DNA from: Planotetraspora silvatica | GTDB lineage: Bacteria > Actinomycetota > Actinomycetes > Streptosporangiales > Streptosporangiaceae | Length of the DNA: 64,000 nt | Direction: 5' to 3' | Assembly: GCF_016863315.1 (NCBI RefSeq) | Contig: NZ_BOOQ01000015.1 | Location: 1 to 64,000 of the forward strand | Part shown: piece after piece, positions 52,506-60,628 of the stretch | Numbering within the stretch: the first letter of the stretch is position 1 | Layout of the letters: every line of letters begins with the position of its first letter | Translations under genes and position numbers: made by a program | Notes under the pieces: model-generated | Seen by the model: only the letters and a program-made list of their open reading frames with translations | Told to the model about the DNA's origin: nothing | Databases searched by the model: none

Positions 52506-53363
52506 TTACATGTAATCCCATTTGCGGCTGATGTCGTGGAGCGCTTCCGGCACGTCCTCGGGGGACGGTAGGGCCCGCCCCCGCTGGACGGCACCGGACC
52601 GGATCTTGTCCCGCCAGTCGCCGATGCCCTTGACGAACTCCTCGTCCTGCCGTTCGCCGTACCGCAACATGGACGGCTCCCAGTCCACGCCGAGGAACTC
52701 GCAGATCCGCCTCAGCTGGGTCTCCGGCTCGTCCGTGAGTTCCTCGTACCGCACGGTCAGGCCCGCCAGTCGGCTCCTGGCGTTCTCCAGGTACGTCATG
52801 TAGTTCAAGGTGTGCCGGACGGCCTCCTCCGGGGAACGCCGCTCGGGATCGGCCTCCGCCCAGGACTGGGCGATCGACATCGGGTGCCTGATCAGGAAGA
52901 TGAACCGCGCCTCCGGCCAGCACGTCGAGATCCGCCGCCAGGCGAAGACGTTGCTCGGCGTCTTCTCCACGAGGATGCGCTTGCCGCTCCTGGCGAGCTC
53001 CCGGTGGAGGAGGCGGTCCCAGAGGATGTGCTCGATGTCGCTCTGCGTGTGCCCCAGGGTGTCCATCGCCTGCCGTAACGGCTCGGTGGGGAGGTTGACC
53101 GACAGGCGGCGCACGTGCAGTTCGTGGGGTGCGTGGATCTCGGAGTGGCAGTTCAGCATGACGCGCAACAACGTCGACCCCGAGCGCACCGAGGACAACA
53201 CGAACACGGGGTCGCGCAGGAGGCGGTCGGTGGCACGATCGGCCGGAGGCCGCACGGCGTCGTTGGGCATCCGCATGAACATCTCAGGGATCGAGTCAGG
53301 CCGCTTGATCGAGTATCCGGTCAGGCCGACGAGTTTCGAGTTGACCTTGCGTTTCCAATTCAT
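52506..53363 (-). CDS. PAPS-dependent sulfotransferase family protein
   Basis: A 285-aa protein. The 5'-phosphosulfate loop is VLSSVRSGSTLLR and the 3'-phosphate motif is IFLIRHPMSIAQSW; YEELTDEPETQLRRICEFLG is typical of the family. It moves sulfate from PAPS to a hydroxyl on a lipid, sugar or small molecule. It stands alone, 78 nt before the aminotransferase stop in a locally AT-richer stretch. No PAPS synthesis gene is in the window. Confidence 0.9.
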   Translation of the reverse strand: MNWKRKVNSKLVGLTGYSIKRPDSIPEMFMRMPNDAVRPPADRATDRLLRDPVFVLSSVRSGSTLLRVMLNCHSEIHAPHELHVRRLSVNLPTEPLRQAMDTLGHTQSDIEHILWDRLLHRELARSGKRILVEKTPSNVFAWRRISTCWPEARFIFLIRHPMSIAQSWAEADPERRSPEEAVRHTLNYMTYLENARSRLAGLTVRYEELTDEPETQLRRICEFLGVDWEPSMLRYGERQDEEFVKGIGDWRDKIRSGAVQRGRALPSPEDVPEALHDISRKWDYM

Positions 53364-53441
53364 GACCTTGAAACCTTAACGCCCGGTTAAAAACGGTGCC
53401 AAGGCAATGCAAGCACTTCACAGGCAGGTGACAGGCACACT

Positions 53442-54614
53442 TCAGCCAAGACGCTGGAGGCGGGTGACGGCCTCGTCGATGACCTCGTCCTTCTTGCAGA
53501 AGGCGAAGCGCACGAAATGCCGCCCGCGTTCCCGGCGGTCGTAGAAGACCTGGGTGGGGATGGCGACCACGCCGGCGAGCTCGGGCAGCCGCATGGCGAA
53601 CTCGAGGCCGTCGTCGAACCCCAGCGGGCGGATGTCGGTCTGGACGAAGTAGGTGCCGGCGGGGCGGAGCACCTCGAACCCGGCCGTGCGCAATCCCGCC
53701 ATCAGCCGGTCGCGCTTGGCCTGCAGGGCCGCCCGCTGCGCGGCCACCCATTCCATCTCCTCCCGCAGCGCGAACGCCACGGCCAGCTGCCACGGGGCAC
53801 TGGAGGTGAAGGTCAGGAACTGCTTGACCGTCTGGACGGCCCGCGTCAGCGAAGGCGGCGCGCAGATCCAGCCGGTCTTCCAGCCGGTCACACTGAAGCT
53901 CTTGCCGGCCGACGAGATCATGATCGTTCGCTCCCGCATGCCGGGAAGGGTCGCGAGGGGGACGTGCTCGACGTCGTCGAAGGTCAGGTGCTCGTAGACC
54001 TCGTCGGTGATGGCGATCAGGTCGTGTTCCCGGCAGACCGCCGCGATCTCCTCGAGCTCGGCCCGGGTGAAGACGGTCCCCGTGGGGTTGTGCGGAGAGT
54101 TGACCAGGACGGCCCTGGTCCGGGGGCCGACGGCGGCGGCCAGTTCCGCGGGGTCGAAGGTGAAGCGGCCCGCGTCGACCCGCAGGGTCACGGGCCTGCG
54201 CACGGCTCCCGCGAGCGCGACGGCCGCGCCGTAGGAGTCGTAGAAGGGCTCGAAGACGATCACTTCGTCGCCGGCCTCGCAGACGGCGAGCACGGCGGCC
54301 GCGATCGCCTCCGTGGCGCCGACCGTGACCAGGACCTCGGTGCCGGGGTCGTAGGACAGGCCGTACCAGTCCTTACGGTGATCGGAGACGGCCTGCCGCA
54401 ACTCCGGGACGCCGGGGCCCGGCGGGTACTGGTTCAGTCCGCCCTTGATCGCCTCGACGGCGCGTTCGAGCATGCGGGCGGGCCCGTCGGTGTCGGGGAA
54501 GCCCTGGCCCAGATTGATCGAACCCGTGTCCACGGCCAGCTTCGTCATCGTCGCGAAGACGGTCGTGCCGAACTCGCGCATCCGTCCCACCAGCGGCTCT
54601 TCCACAGCGGCCAC
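53442..54614 (-). CDS. Class I/II PLP aminotransferase
   Basis: About 390 aa from the GTG at 54614. Upstream ATG 54641 and downstream GTG 54605 are also possible, as no ribosome site decides. NLGQGFPDTDGP, NQYPPGPGVPELRQAV, NSPHNPTGTVF, ITDEVYEHLTF and the PLP Lys in SSAGKSFSVTGWK mark the fold type I family. That family holds methionine/kynurenine aminotransferases and N-succinyldiaminopimelate aminotransferases. The exact substrate is open. Confidence 0.88.
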   Translation of the reverse strand: MAAVEEPLVGRMREFGTTVFATMTKLAVDTGSINLGQGFPDTDGPARMLERAVEAIKGGLNQYPPGPGVPELRQAVSDHRKDWYGLSYDPGTEVLVTVGATEAIAAAVLAVCEAGDEVIVFEPFYDSYGAAVALAGAVRRPVTLRVDAGRFTFDPAELAAAVGPRTRAVLVNSPHNPTGTVFTRAELEEIAAVCREHDLIAITDEVYEHLTFDDVEHVPLATLPGMRERTIMISSAGKSFSVTGWKTGWICAPPSLTRAVQTVKQFLTFTSSAPWQLAVAFALREEMEWVAAQRAALQAKRDRLMAGLRTAGFEVLRPAGTYFVQTDIRPLGFDDGLEFAMRLPELAGVVAIPTQVFYDRRERGRHFVRFAFCKKDEVIDEAVTRLQRLG

Positions 54615-54795
54615 TTTATGCCCGGGCGGCCTCGACCCCATAGCCCGGCCGGACGGTCGTCGCGGCTCCTCCGCGCGAGCTGGAGCCTCTGTGAATTCCG
54701 GCAAAAAGACCAATTCGGGCCGATTGGCCGACTTCACGCTTAACGGCTCTAGATGGTGCCGTTTCACCGGGTTACTTTCTAGGGATCGGAACATT

Positions 54796-54807
54796 TGGCA
54801 CGTGCCA
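54796..54807. promoter_or_regulatory. Perfect 12-bp palindrome TGGCACGTGCCA upstream of the RyR-domain gene
   Basis: It ends 20 nt before ATG 54828, just ahead of the ribosome site, in the promoter region. Its symmetry and position suggest a repressor site. I see no second copy in the window. Confidence 0.55.
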
Positions 54808-54827
54808 CCCAGTGAAGGACGAGAGGA

Positions 54828-56519
54828 ATGACGCTTTCCGCGACCTTTGTGGTACGGGTCGCTTTCGTGATTCTCGGGCTCTCGGCACTGGCGGCCGGAT
54901 ACATCGGACTGGACATCCTCGCGCCGGTCATGGAGGGACGGCCCCCCACACGTCTCGACATCCTCTACTGGGACCTGCAGCTGTTCGTCTTCGACTCCGC
55001 TCCTCTCGGAGGAAACGGGCCTCTGCCGGCCGCGCTGGAATTCGCCCGGTTCGCCGCGCCGGGAGTCACCGTTTACACCCTGGTCGAAGGCGCCCGTCTG
55101 CTCCTTTCTTCAGAAATGCGGCGGATACGCGCCCGCGAATCCCGTGACCACGTCGTCGTGTGCGGATCCGGAGCGGTGGCGATCGCCCTGGTCGAGAAAC
55201 TCCGCCGCACGAGCGAGAGAATCGTGATGATCGGCCCGTCGGCCACCCCTCCCATGAGCGACAACAAGGTCCTGTACGTCAACGGTGACGCCCGGAGCCC
55301 TTCGACGCTGCGGGCCGCCGGCGTGCAGCGGGCCTCGGTGCTGTACGCCTGCGAAGCCGACAGCTCCGTCAACACCGCCATCGCACTGGCCGCGCACGGT
55401 ATGCCCAGGAGTGGTGACCGGCACCCCCTCTCCGCGTACGCGCACATATCCGATCCCGACCTGTGCGCCGCCCTCCGCGCGCGCAGACTCAGCCTCCCCG
55501 GTACGCCGCGGCTGCGACTGGACTTCTTCAACCTCGACGAGCTGGCCGCCCGCGTGCTGCTCGAACAGCACCCCATCGTGAACGACCGGCCCATCGTGGT
55601 GATCGGGCTCGACGCGTTCGGCCGCAGCCTGCTCACCGAGATCGCCAGGCGACGGCGCCTGCAGGGCTCCCCTCCGCACCGCCTGCCGGTCACGGTGATC
55701 GACGCCCACGCGAGCCAGGCCGCACCCGCCCTGTGCCGCAGATTCGAGTTCATCAGCGAGGTGTGCACGCTCACCTGCCACGACGTCTCACCCAGCGACC
55801 TGCCGCTGACCGACCTGCTGCCCGGAGAGACGCCTCAGCGGGTGTTCGTCTGCTACGCCGACCAGGACCTGGCGCTCAAGACGGCGCTCACATCCCTTCG
55901 GCTGTGGTGTTGCGGGCCCGGCTCCCTGGTCGTGCGGGTCGAGCAGACGGCCACGTTCGGCAGCGCCTTCGACGACGTCCGGCTGCTGGAGGGGCTCTCC
56001 GGGGCCCTGCGCATCTTCGCGATCAACGAGGCGGCGGGCGATCCTCAGCTGATCACCGAGGATCTGGTCGAGACCCTCGCGCGCGCGATCCACGACAACT
56101 ACCTCCTCGTCAACGCGGCCCGCCACACCACCGCCGCCGCGAACGCCTCCATGGTCGGCTGGGACGGGTTGCCTGCGCATCTGAAAGCGGCCAACCGGGC
56201 GCAGGCGGAGGACATCGGCCGCAAACTCGCCGGCATCGGCTGCGCGCTCGCCCCGCGGGTCGAACCGGAACTCGCCTTCGCCTTCAAGGACCACGAGATC
56301 GAGCGACTCTCGCAGATGGAGCACGAGCGCTGGCTCAAGGACCTGATCGGGAACGGCTGGGCGTGGGGCCCGATGAGGGACCCCGAGCGGAGACGGCATC
56401 CCGACCTGGACAGCTGGGACAGGCTGTCGGCGGACGCCAAGGAGAAGGCCCGCGACACCGTGCTGAGCCTGCCGCGGATCCTCGCCGACGCGGGCTTCCA
56501 GATCGTCAGAATCTCGTGA
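54828..56519 (+). CDS. Membrane-anchored TrkA-N-like protein with C-terminal RyR-type domain
   Basis: A 563-aa protein; ATG follows GAGAGGA. One strong N-terminal helix (9-31) and a second weaker one (about 75-96) are followed by two Rossmann-type units: VVVCGSGAVAIALVEKL near 108 and IVVIGLDAFGRSLLTEI near 262, as in RCK/TrkA-N subunits of K+ systems. Residues 497-560 (MEHERWLKDLIGNGWAWGP, then PDLDSWDRLSADAKEKARD) match the RyR domain, a module named from ryanodine receptors. No K+-channel selectivity filter is seen. It is probably a ligand-sensing membrane signalling protein. The stop overlaps or nearly abuts a DUF418 gene. Confidence 0.85.
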   Translation: MTLSATFVVRVAFVILGLSALAAGYIGLDILAPVMEGRPPTRLDILYWDLQLFVFDSAPLGGNGPLPAALEFARFAAPGVTVYTLVEGARLLLSSEMRRIRARESRDHVVVCGSGAVAIALVEKLRRTSERIVMIGPSATPPMSDNKVLYVNGDARSPSTLRAAGVQRASVLYACEADSSVNTAIALAAHGMPRSGDRHPLSAYAHISDPDLCAALRARRLSLPGTPRLRLDFFNLDELAARVLLEQHPIVNDRPIVVIGLDAFGRSLLTEIARRRRLQGSPPHRLPVTVIDAHASQAAPALCRRFEFISEVCTLTCHDVSPSDLPLTDLLPGETPQRVFVCYADQDLALKTALTSLRLWCCGPGSLVVRVEQTATFGSAFDDVRLLEGLSGALRIFAINEAAGDPQLITEDLVETLARAIHDNYLLVNAARHTTAAANASMVGWDGLPAHLKAANRAQAEDIGRKLAGIGCALAPRVEPELAFAFKDHEIERLSQMEHERWLKDLIGNGWAWGPMRDPERRRHPDLDSWDRLSADAKEKARDTVLSLPRILADAGFQIVRIS

Positions 56520-56551
56520 CCGGCCCCGGGGTCCGTGGTGGACTGGCCGGC

Positions 56552-57538
56552 ATGGACCACTCCCCGGTGACCGGCCGCGTCCGCTCGCTCGACGCGCTCC
56601 GCGGACTCGCGATCTGCGGGATCATGCTCGTCAACACCTGGCAGCACACCCTCGCCTACCGGAAGTCGACGTCGATCGACTGGGTGATGGGCAACCTGTT
56701 CCAGAGCCGCTTCTATCCGATCTTCGCGTTCCTCTTCGGCATGGGCTTCGCGCTGTTCCTCCAGTCGGCGCGGGCACGGACCGGTCGTCCGCGGCTGGTG
56801 CTGCTCCGGCGGCTCGTCGTCCTGGCCCTGCTCGGCGCGGCCCACTGGTGGGTCGAGCCGGGTGAGGTGCTGCTGCCGTACGCGATCCTCGGCGTCACCG
56901 TGCTCCTCCCGGCGAGCTTCCTGCCCACACCTCTCGTTCTGCTCGCCGGCACGGGGACGATGGTCGCCGCCATGGTCACGGCCAAGCCGTACGTGCTGAT
57001 CGCCGCGCTGTTCCTGCTCGGCCTGGCCACGGTCAGGTACGGCCGAGCCGCGCGCCTGGCGTCGCCGGTCGTGTTCGGGACGAGCGCGGTGCTCGCCGTG
57101 ACGCTGACCTGGTGGTGGAACCATTCGCCGCCCGGCGGCGGGGTCTATCAGGCGGCGGCCCTGTGCGGCGCGGCCGCGTACGGCACCGGCTTCCTGCTGG
57201 TCGTCCGGCGGACCGAGGTCTTCGAGGCACTCGGCAGGATGGCGCTGACCAACTACGTGAGCAGCACGGCCGTCATCCTGACCGCGGCGCCGCTGCTGAG
57301 ATCGGACGGCACGGGAACGGCCGTGGTCGGCGTGACCCTCGCCGCGCTCGTCGCGCAGGCCGCCTTCAGCCGGTGGTGGCTGACGCGCTACCGGTACGGC
57401 CCGCTGGAATGGGTCTGGCGATCCCTCACCTGGTGGGAACCGGTCGTCAACCGGCAGACTGGGATCCGTGACCCGTATAGCCCTGTGCCAGATCCCCATC
57501 GACCACGATCCGAAGACGAACCTCGAGACCGTTCGTGA
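56552..57538 (+). CDS. DUF418 (YeiB-like) membrane protein
   Basis: About 328 aa from ATG 56552; GTG 56516, overlapping the previous stop as GTGA, is the alternative. RVRSLDALRGLAICGIMLVN, FAFLFGMGFALFLQ, GRMALTNYVSST and FSRWWLTRYRYGPLEWVWR are family hallmarks. The protein has about eight helices and is shorter than usual in the middle. DUF418 proteins are related to acyltransferase-like membrane proteins; function is uncertain. The last 71 bp overlap the nitrilase gene in another frame. Confidence 0.87.
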   Translation: MDHSPVTGRVRSLDALRGLAICGIMLVNTWQHTLAYRKSTSIDWVMGNLFQSRFYPIFAFLFGMGFALFLQSARARTGRPRLVLLRRLVVLALLGAAHWWVEPGEVLLPYAILGVTVLLPASFLPTPLVLLAGTGTMVAAMVTAKPYVLIAALFLLGLATVRYGRAARLASPVVFGTSAVLAVTLTWWWNHSPPGGGVYQAAALCGAAAYGTGFLLVVRRTEVFEALGRMALTNYVSSTAVILTAAPLLRSDGTGTAVVGVTLAALVAQAAFSRWWLTRYRYGPLEWVWRSLTWWEPVVNRQTGIRDPYSPVPDPHRPRSEDEPRDRS

Positions 57539-58259
57539 CGCCCTCGCCCAGGCGGAAGGCGCCGACCTGGCCGTTTTCCCCGAGGCGACGCTCACCCGGT
57601 TCGGCAGAGGCGTGGCGGAGGCCGCCGAGCCTCTCGACGGCCCGTTCGTCACCGGGCTCGCCGACGCGGCCAGGGAGCACGGCATCGCCGTCATCGCGGG
57701 CGTCTTCGAGCCCGCCGGCGACGGCCGGGTTCACAACACGGCCGTCGCCCTCGACGAGACGGGGCGGCTCGCCGGGGCCTACCGGAAGATCCACCTGTTC
57801 GACTCGTTCGGCGCCCGGGAGTCCGAGCTCGTCGCGCCGGGAGACGCGCCCGCCGTCGTGGAGCTGGCGGGGCTCAGGATCGGCCTCATCACCTGCTACG
57901 ACATCCGATTCCCCGAGCTGGCCCGTGAACTGGTCGACCGGGGCGCCGACGCCTTCGCCGTCATCGCGGCGTGGGGCTCCGGCCCGATGAAGGAGGATCA
58001 TTGGGTCACTCTGGTCAGGGCGCGGGCGATAGAGAACACGACCTGGACGATCGCCGTCGGCCAGGCTCCGAACCCGGCCGCCCGCGACGGGTTCGGCGTG
58101 GGCCGCAGCATGCTGATCGATCCGATGGGCGCCGTACGGCAGGACCTCGGTCCCGGGCCTGCCGTACAGGTCGGGGAGATCGACCCCCGCCTGACCGAAA
58201 GCGTGCGAAGGACCCTTCCGTCACTGGAACATCGCCGGCTTGGAATCACCAGCTCGTAA
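57468..58259 (+). CDS. Carbon-nitrogen hydrolase (nitrilase superfamily)
   Basis: A 263-aa enzyme from GTG 57468. The catalytic triad is Glu in VFPEATLT, Lys in YRKIHLFDSFG and Cys in ITCYDIRFPEL. It is most like omega-amidase/NIT2-type amidases. It starts inside the DUF418 gene, so co-translation is likely. The substrate is unknown; deaminated glutamine or other small amides are typical. Confidence 0.92.
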   Translation: MTRIALCQIPIDHDPKTNLETVRDALAQAEGADLAVFPEATLTRFGRGVAEAAEPLDGPFVTGLADAAREHGIAVIAGVFEPAGDGRVHNTAVALDETGRLAGAYRKIHLFDSFGARESELVAPGDAPAVVELAGLRIGLITCYDIRFPELARELVDRGADAFAVIAAWGSGPMKEDHWVTLVRARAIENTTWTIAVGQAPNPAARDGFGVGRSMLIDPMGAVRQDLGPGPAVQVGEIDPRLTESVRRTLPSLEHRRLGITSS

Positions 58260-58269
58260 ACTTGGGCTC

Positions 58270-58728
58270 ATGAGCGAGCCGGGACACAGGACACAGATGC
58301 AAAAGGTGATCCCTCCCAGGCTGCTCGTGCCGTACCTCGGGAGCAAACGGACGATCATCTCGGGGTACGTCTACCGCGTGCAGGACTGCGGTCGTCTCAC
58401 CACTCCCGGGTCACTCGTGGGAGCCCTCGACCTGGGCTTCGAAGGATCGGAGCTGACGCCGGACGTGCCCGAGCTGTACATCATGCGGTGGTACGCGCGT
58501 GACATCGACACCTACGTCGTCCCGTACGGCCCGCACATGGGCGGGGATTGGAGCGATTCACCGCCGTTCACGGGAAACGGGTTCACCACGTCCCGGGAGC
58601 ATGTGGTGCCCCAGTTCCACACCATGCCGATGCCGATCCCGGCCGGAGCCGAGATCATCCACCTCACCGGCGCGGGGGAACGCTCCTTCGCCGGGTACGA
58701 CGGCCTGACCTGGCGGCCCGCGTCATGA
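58270..58728 (+). CDS. Hypothetical protein
   Basis: A 152-aa protein from ATG 58270, 10 nt after the nitrilase stop; ATG 58297 is an alternative. It is soluble and beta-rich, with LYIMRWYARDIDTYVVPY and MPIPAGAEIIHLTGAGERSF. No family is recognised. Its stop overlaps the next start as ATGA, so the two hypothetical proteins are made together. Confidence 0.7.
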   Translation: MSEPGHRTQMQKVIPPRLLVPYLGSKRTIISGYVYRVQDCGRLTTPGSLVGALDLGFEGSELTPDVPELYIMRWYARDIDTYVVPYGPHMGGDWSDSPPFTGNGFTTSREHVVPQFHTMPMPIPAGAEIIHLTGAGERSFAGYDGLTWRPAS

Positions 58729-59159
58729 CGGACATCGAACCGGCCGGCCTGGGTTTCGTCGCCGAATACCACACCCAGACCTACGCCGCGGCCATCGGCC
58801 CGGAAAGCGACGACGTCGTCCTGTTCAGCGAGTCCGCCGACGAGGGGTTCGTCAAGGTCGGCAGCTACTGGCGGCTGACCGTGAGCCGATCCGACCTCGA
58901 GTCGCTCACGCTGCTGCGCACGGTCGGTGCCTTCGGCGGCGAGCCGTGCCTCGTCCTGGACGAGGACGACAGCGGCGACGCCGACGGCCTGCACATCGCC
59001 TACACCGGTCACAGCGGGATGAAGGCGGAGGCTCTCGGCTACTGGCTGGTCGACCACGGCGCGTATGAGGTGGTCGTCCCCCGGGATGAGGTGCATTCGA
59101 TCCGAGTGGAGCGGGTGCCCGTCCCCACCACCGGCGATCAGGACCCCAGCGACCTGTAG
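58725..59159 (+). CDS. Hypothetical protein
   Basis: A 144-aa soluble acidic protein (GLGFVAEYHTQTYAAAIG, CLVLDEDDSGDADG), translationally coupled to the preceding gene. No motif is recognised. The last 22 bp overlap the convergent carboxyltransferase gene. Confidence 0.7.
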   Translation: MTDIEPAGLGFVAEYHTQTYAAAIGPESDDVVLFSESADEGFVKVGSYWRLTVSRSDLESLTLLRTVGAFGGEPCLVLDEDDSGDADGLHIAYTGHSGMKAEALGYWLVDHGAYEVVVPRDEVHSIRVERVPVPTTGDQDPSDL

Positions 59160-60628
59160 CGTGCCAGCCGCGCGGCGAGACGGTCCTGGGCAGGCGTGTC
59201 GAGCAGGCCGATGATCTCGTATTCGAGCGTCCGGGCGACCCTGCGGCAGAAAGCGCCGGGCTCGTAGGCCGCGTCAGGGCATTCGGGGACGATCCGGTCG
59301 ACGATGCCGTCCCGCATCAGGTCCGCGGCCCGGACACCCTGGGCCCGCGCGATCTCGGGGGCGAAGTCGACCGTCCGGTAGAGAATCGCCGAGGCGCCCT
59401 CCGGCGGGAGCGGGGACAACCACCCGTGCTGGGCGCACACGACCCGGTCGGCGGGCAGCAGGGCCAGCGCCGCGCCGCCCGCGCCCTCTCCGAGCAGCAG
59501 GCACACGGTCGGCGCGTCCAGCATGACGAGGTCGGCCAGCGAACGGGCGATCTCCGCCGCGAGGCCGCCCTCCTCCGCCGCCTTGGACAACGCCGCTCCC
59601 GCCGTGTCGATCACCGTCACCAGGGGGAGGCCCAGTTCGGACGCCAGACGCATGCCGCGGCGCGCCACCCGCAGCCCCGCCGGGCCGAGAGGGGCGCCGG
59701 CCCGCTGGCGCCTGCGGTCCTGGCCCAGCACGACGGCGGGAGCCGTACCGAACCGGGCGAGAGCGAGCATGAGGCCGGGCTCGTGCTCCCCCGTGCCGGT
59801 GCCGTTGAGCGGCGTGACATCGTCCGCGCCCAGTTTGAGCAGGCTCCGAACCCCCGGCCGGTCGTCGCGCCGGGAGCGCATGATCGCCTCCCACGCCTCG
59901 GCCGGTTCGCCGGCCTCCTCCGGCTCCGGCCCGCGTTCCAGTCCCCTCCTCGGGGCGCACAACACGGCGAGCGCCCTGATCGCGATCTCCCGCGCGTCCT
60001 CCGCGGACACCACGGCGTCGACGAGACCGTGGGCGTACAGGTTCTCCGCGACCTGCACGTCCTCGGGGAACGGATAACCGTAGAGCGACTCGTAGACCCG
60101 CGGGCCCAGGAAACCGATGAGCGCCCCCGGCTCCGCCGCGGTCACGTGGCCGAGCGAGCCCCACGACGCGAAGACGCCGCCAGTGGTGGGATGGCGCAGG
60201 TAGACGACGTACGGCAGGCCCGCGTCGCGATGACGCGCCACCGCGACGGTGATCTTCACCATCTGGGCGAACGCGAGGGCGCCCTCCTGCATGCGGGTTC
60301 CGCCACTGGCCGGAGCGGCGAGCAGGGGCAGCCTCTCGGCGGTGGCCCGCTCGATCGCGCGGACCAGACGCTCGGTGGCGGCGACTCCGATGGATCCGGC
60401 GAGGAAGGAGAACTCGCACGCCACGACGGCCACCCGCCGGCCGTCGAGCGTGCCCTCCCCCGTGATCACCGCCTCGTCGTAACCGGTGGCGGCCCGGGCC
60501 GCGGCGATCTCATCGGCGTACTGCGACCCGGGGACGGCGCGGTCGGACGGCGGTTCGTCCCACGACTTCCACGACCGGGCGTCGAGCACCCGGACGATGA
60601 GGGCGCGCGCGTCCGGGCGTGAGGTCAT
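59138..60628 (-). CDS. Acyl-CoA carboxyltransferase with fused beta and alpha halves
   Basis: A 496-aa protein. The N-terminal half (AACC beta-like: ACEFSFLAGSIGVAATERL, APASGGTRMQEG) and the C-terminal half (AccA-like: LGLPLVTVIDTAGAALS, LLLGEGAGGAALALLPADRV, SPLPPEGASAIL) are on one chain. The zinc ribbon of AccD is missing. Without biotin carboxylase or biotin carrier genes here, it must use distant partners. ATG 60628 overlaps the CoA-transferase stop (ATGA), linking the two in one operon. Confidence 0.9.
   Translation of the reverse strand: MTSRPDARALIVRVLDARSWKSWDEPPSDRAVPGSQYADEIAAARAATGYDEAVITGEGTLDGRRVAVVACEFSFLAGSIGVAATERLVRAIERATAERLPLLAAPASGGTRMQEGALAFAQMVKITVAVARHRDAGLPYVVYLRHPTTGGVFASWGSLGHVTAAEPGALIGFLGPRVYESLYGYPFPEDVQVAENLYAHGLVDAVVSAEDAREIAIRALAVLCAPRRGLERGPEPEEAGEPAEAWEAIMRSRRDDRPGVRSLLKLGADDVTPLNGTGTGEHEPGLMLALARFGTAPAVVLGQDRRRQRAGAPLGPAGLRVARRGMRLASELGLPLVTVIDTAGAALSKAAEEGGLAAEIARSLADLVMLDAPTVCLLLGEGAGGAALALLPADRVVCAQHGWLSPLPPEGASAILYRTVDFAPEIARAQGVRAADLMRDGIVDRIVPECPDAAYEPGAFCRRVARTLEYEIIGLLDTPAQDRLAARLARYRSLGS

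Noticed and set aside
54828-56519. K+ channel assignment for the TrkA-N/RyR protein
   Set aside because: No TVGYG-type selectivity filter or pore helix can be found; only one clear membrane helix is present.
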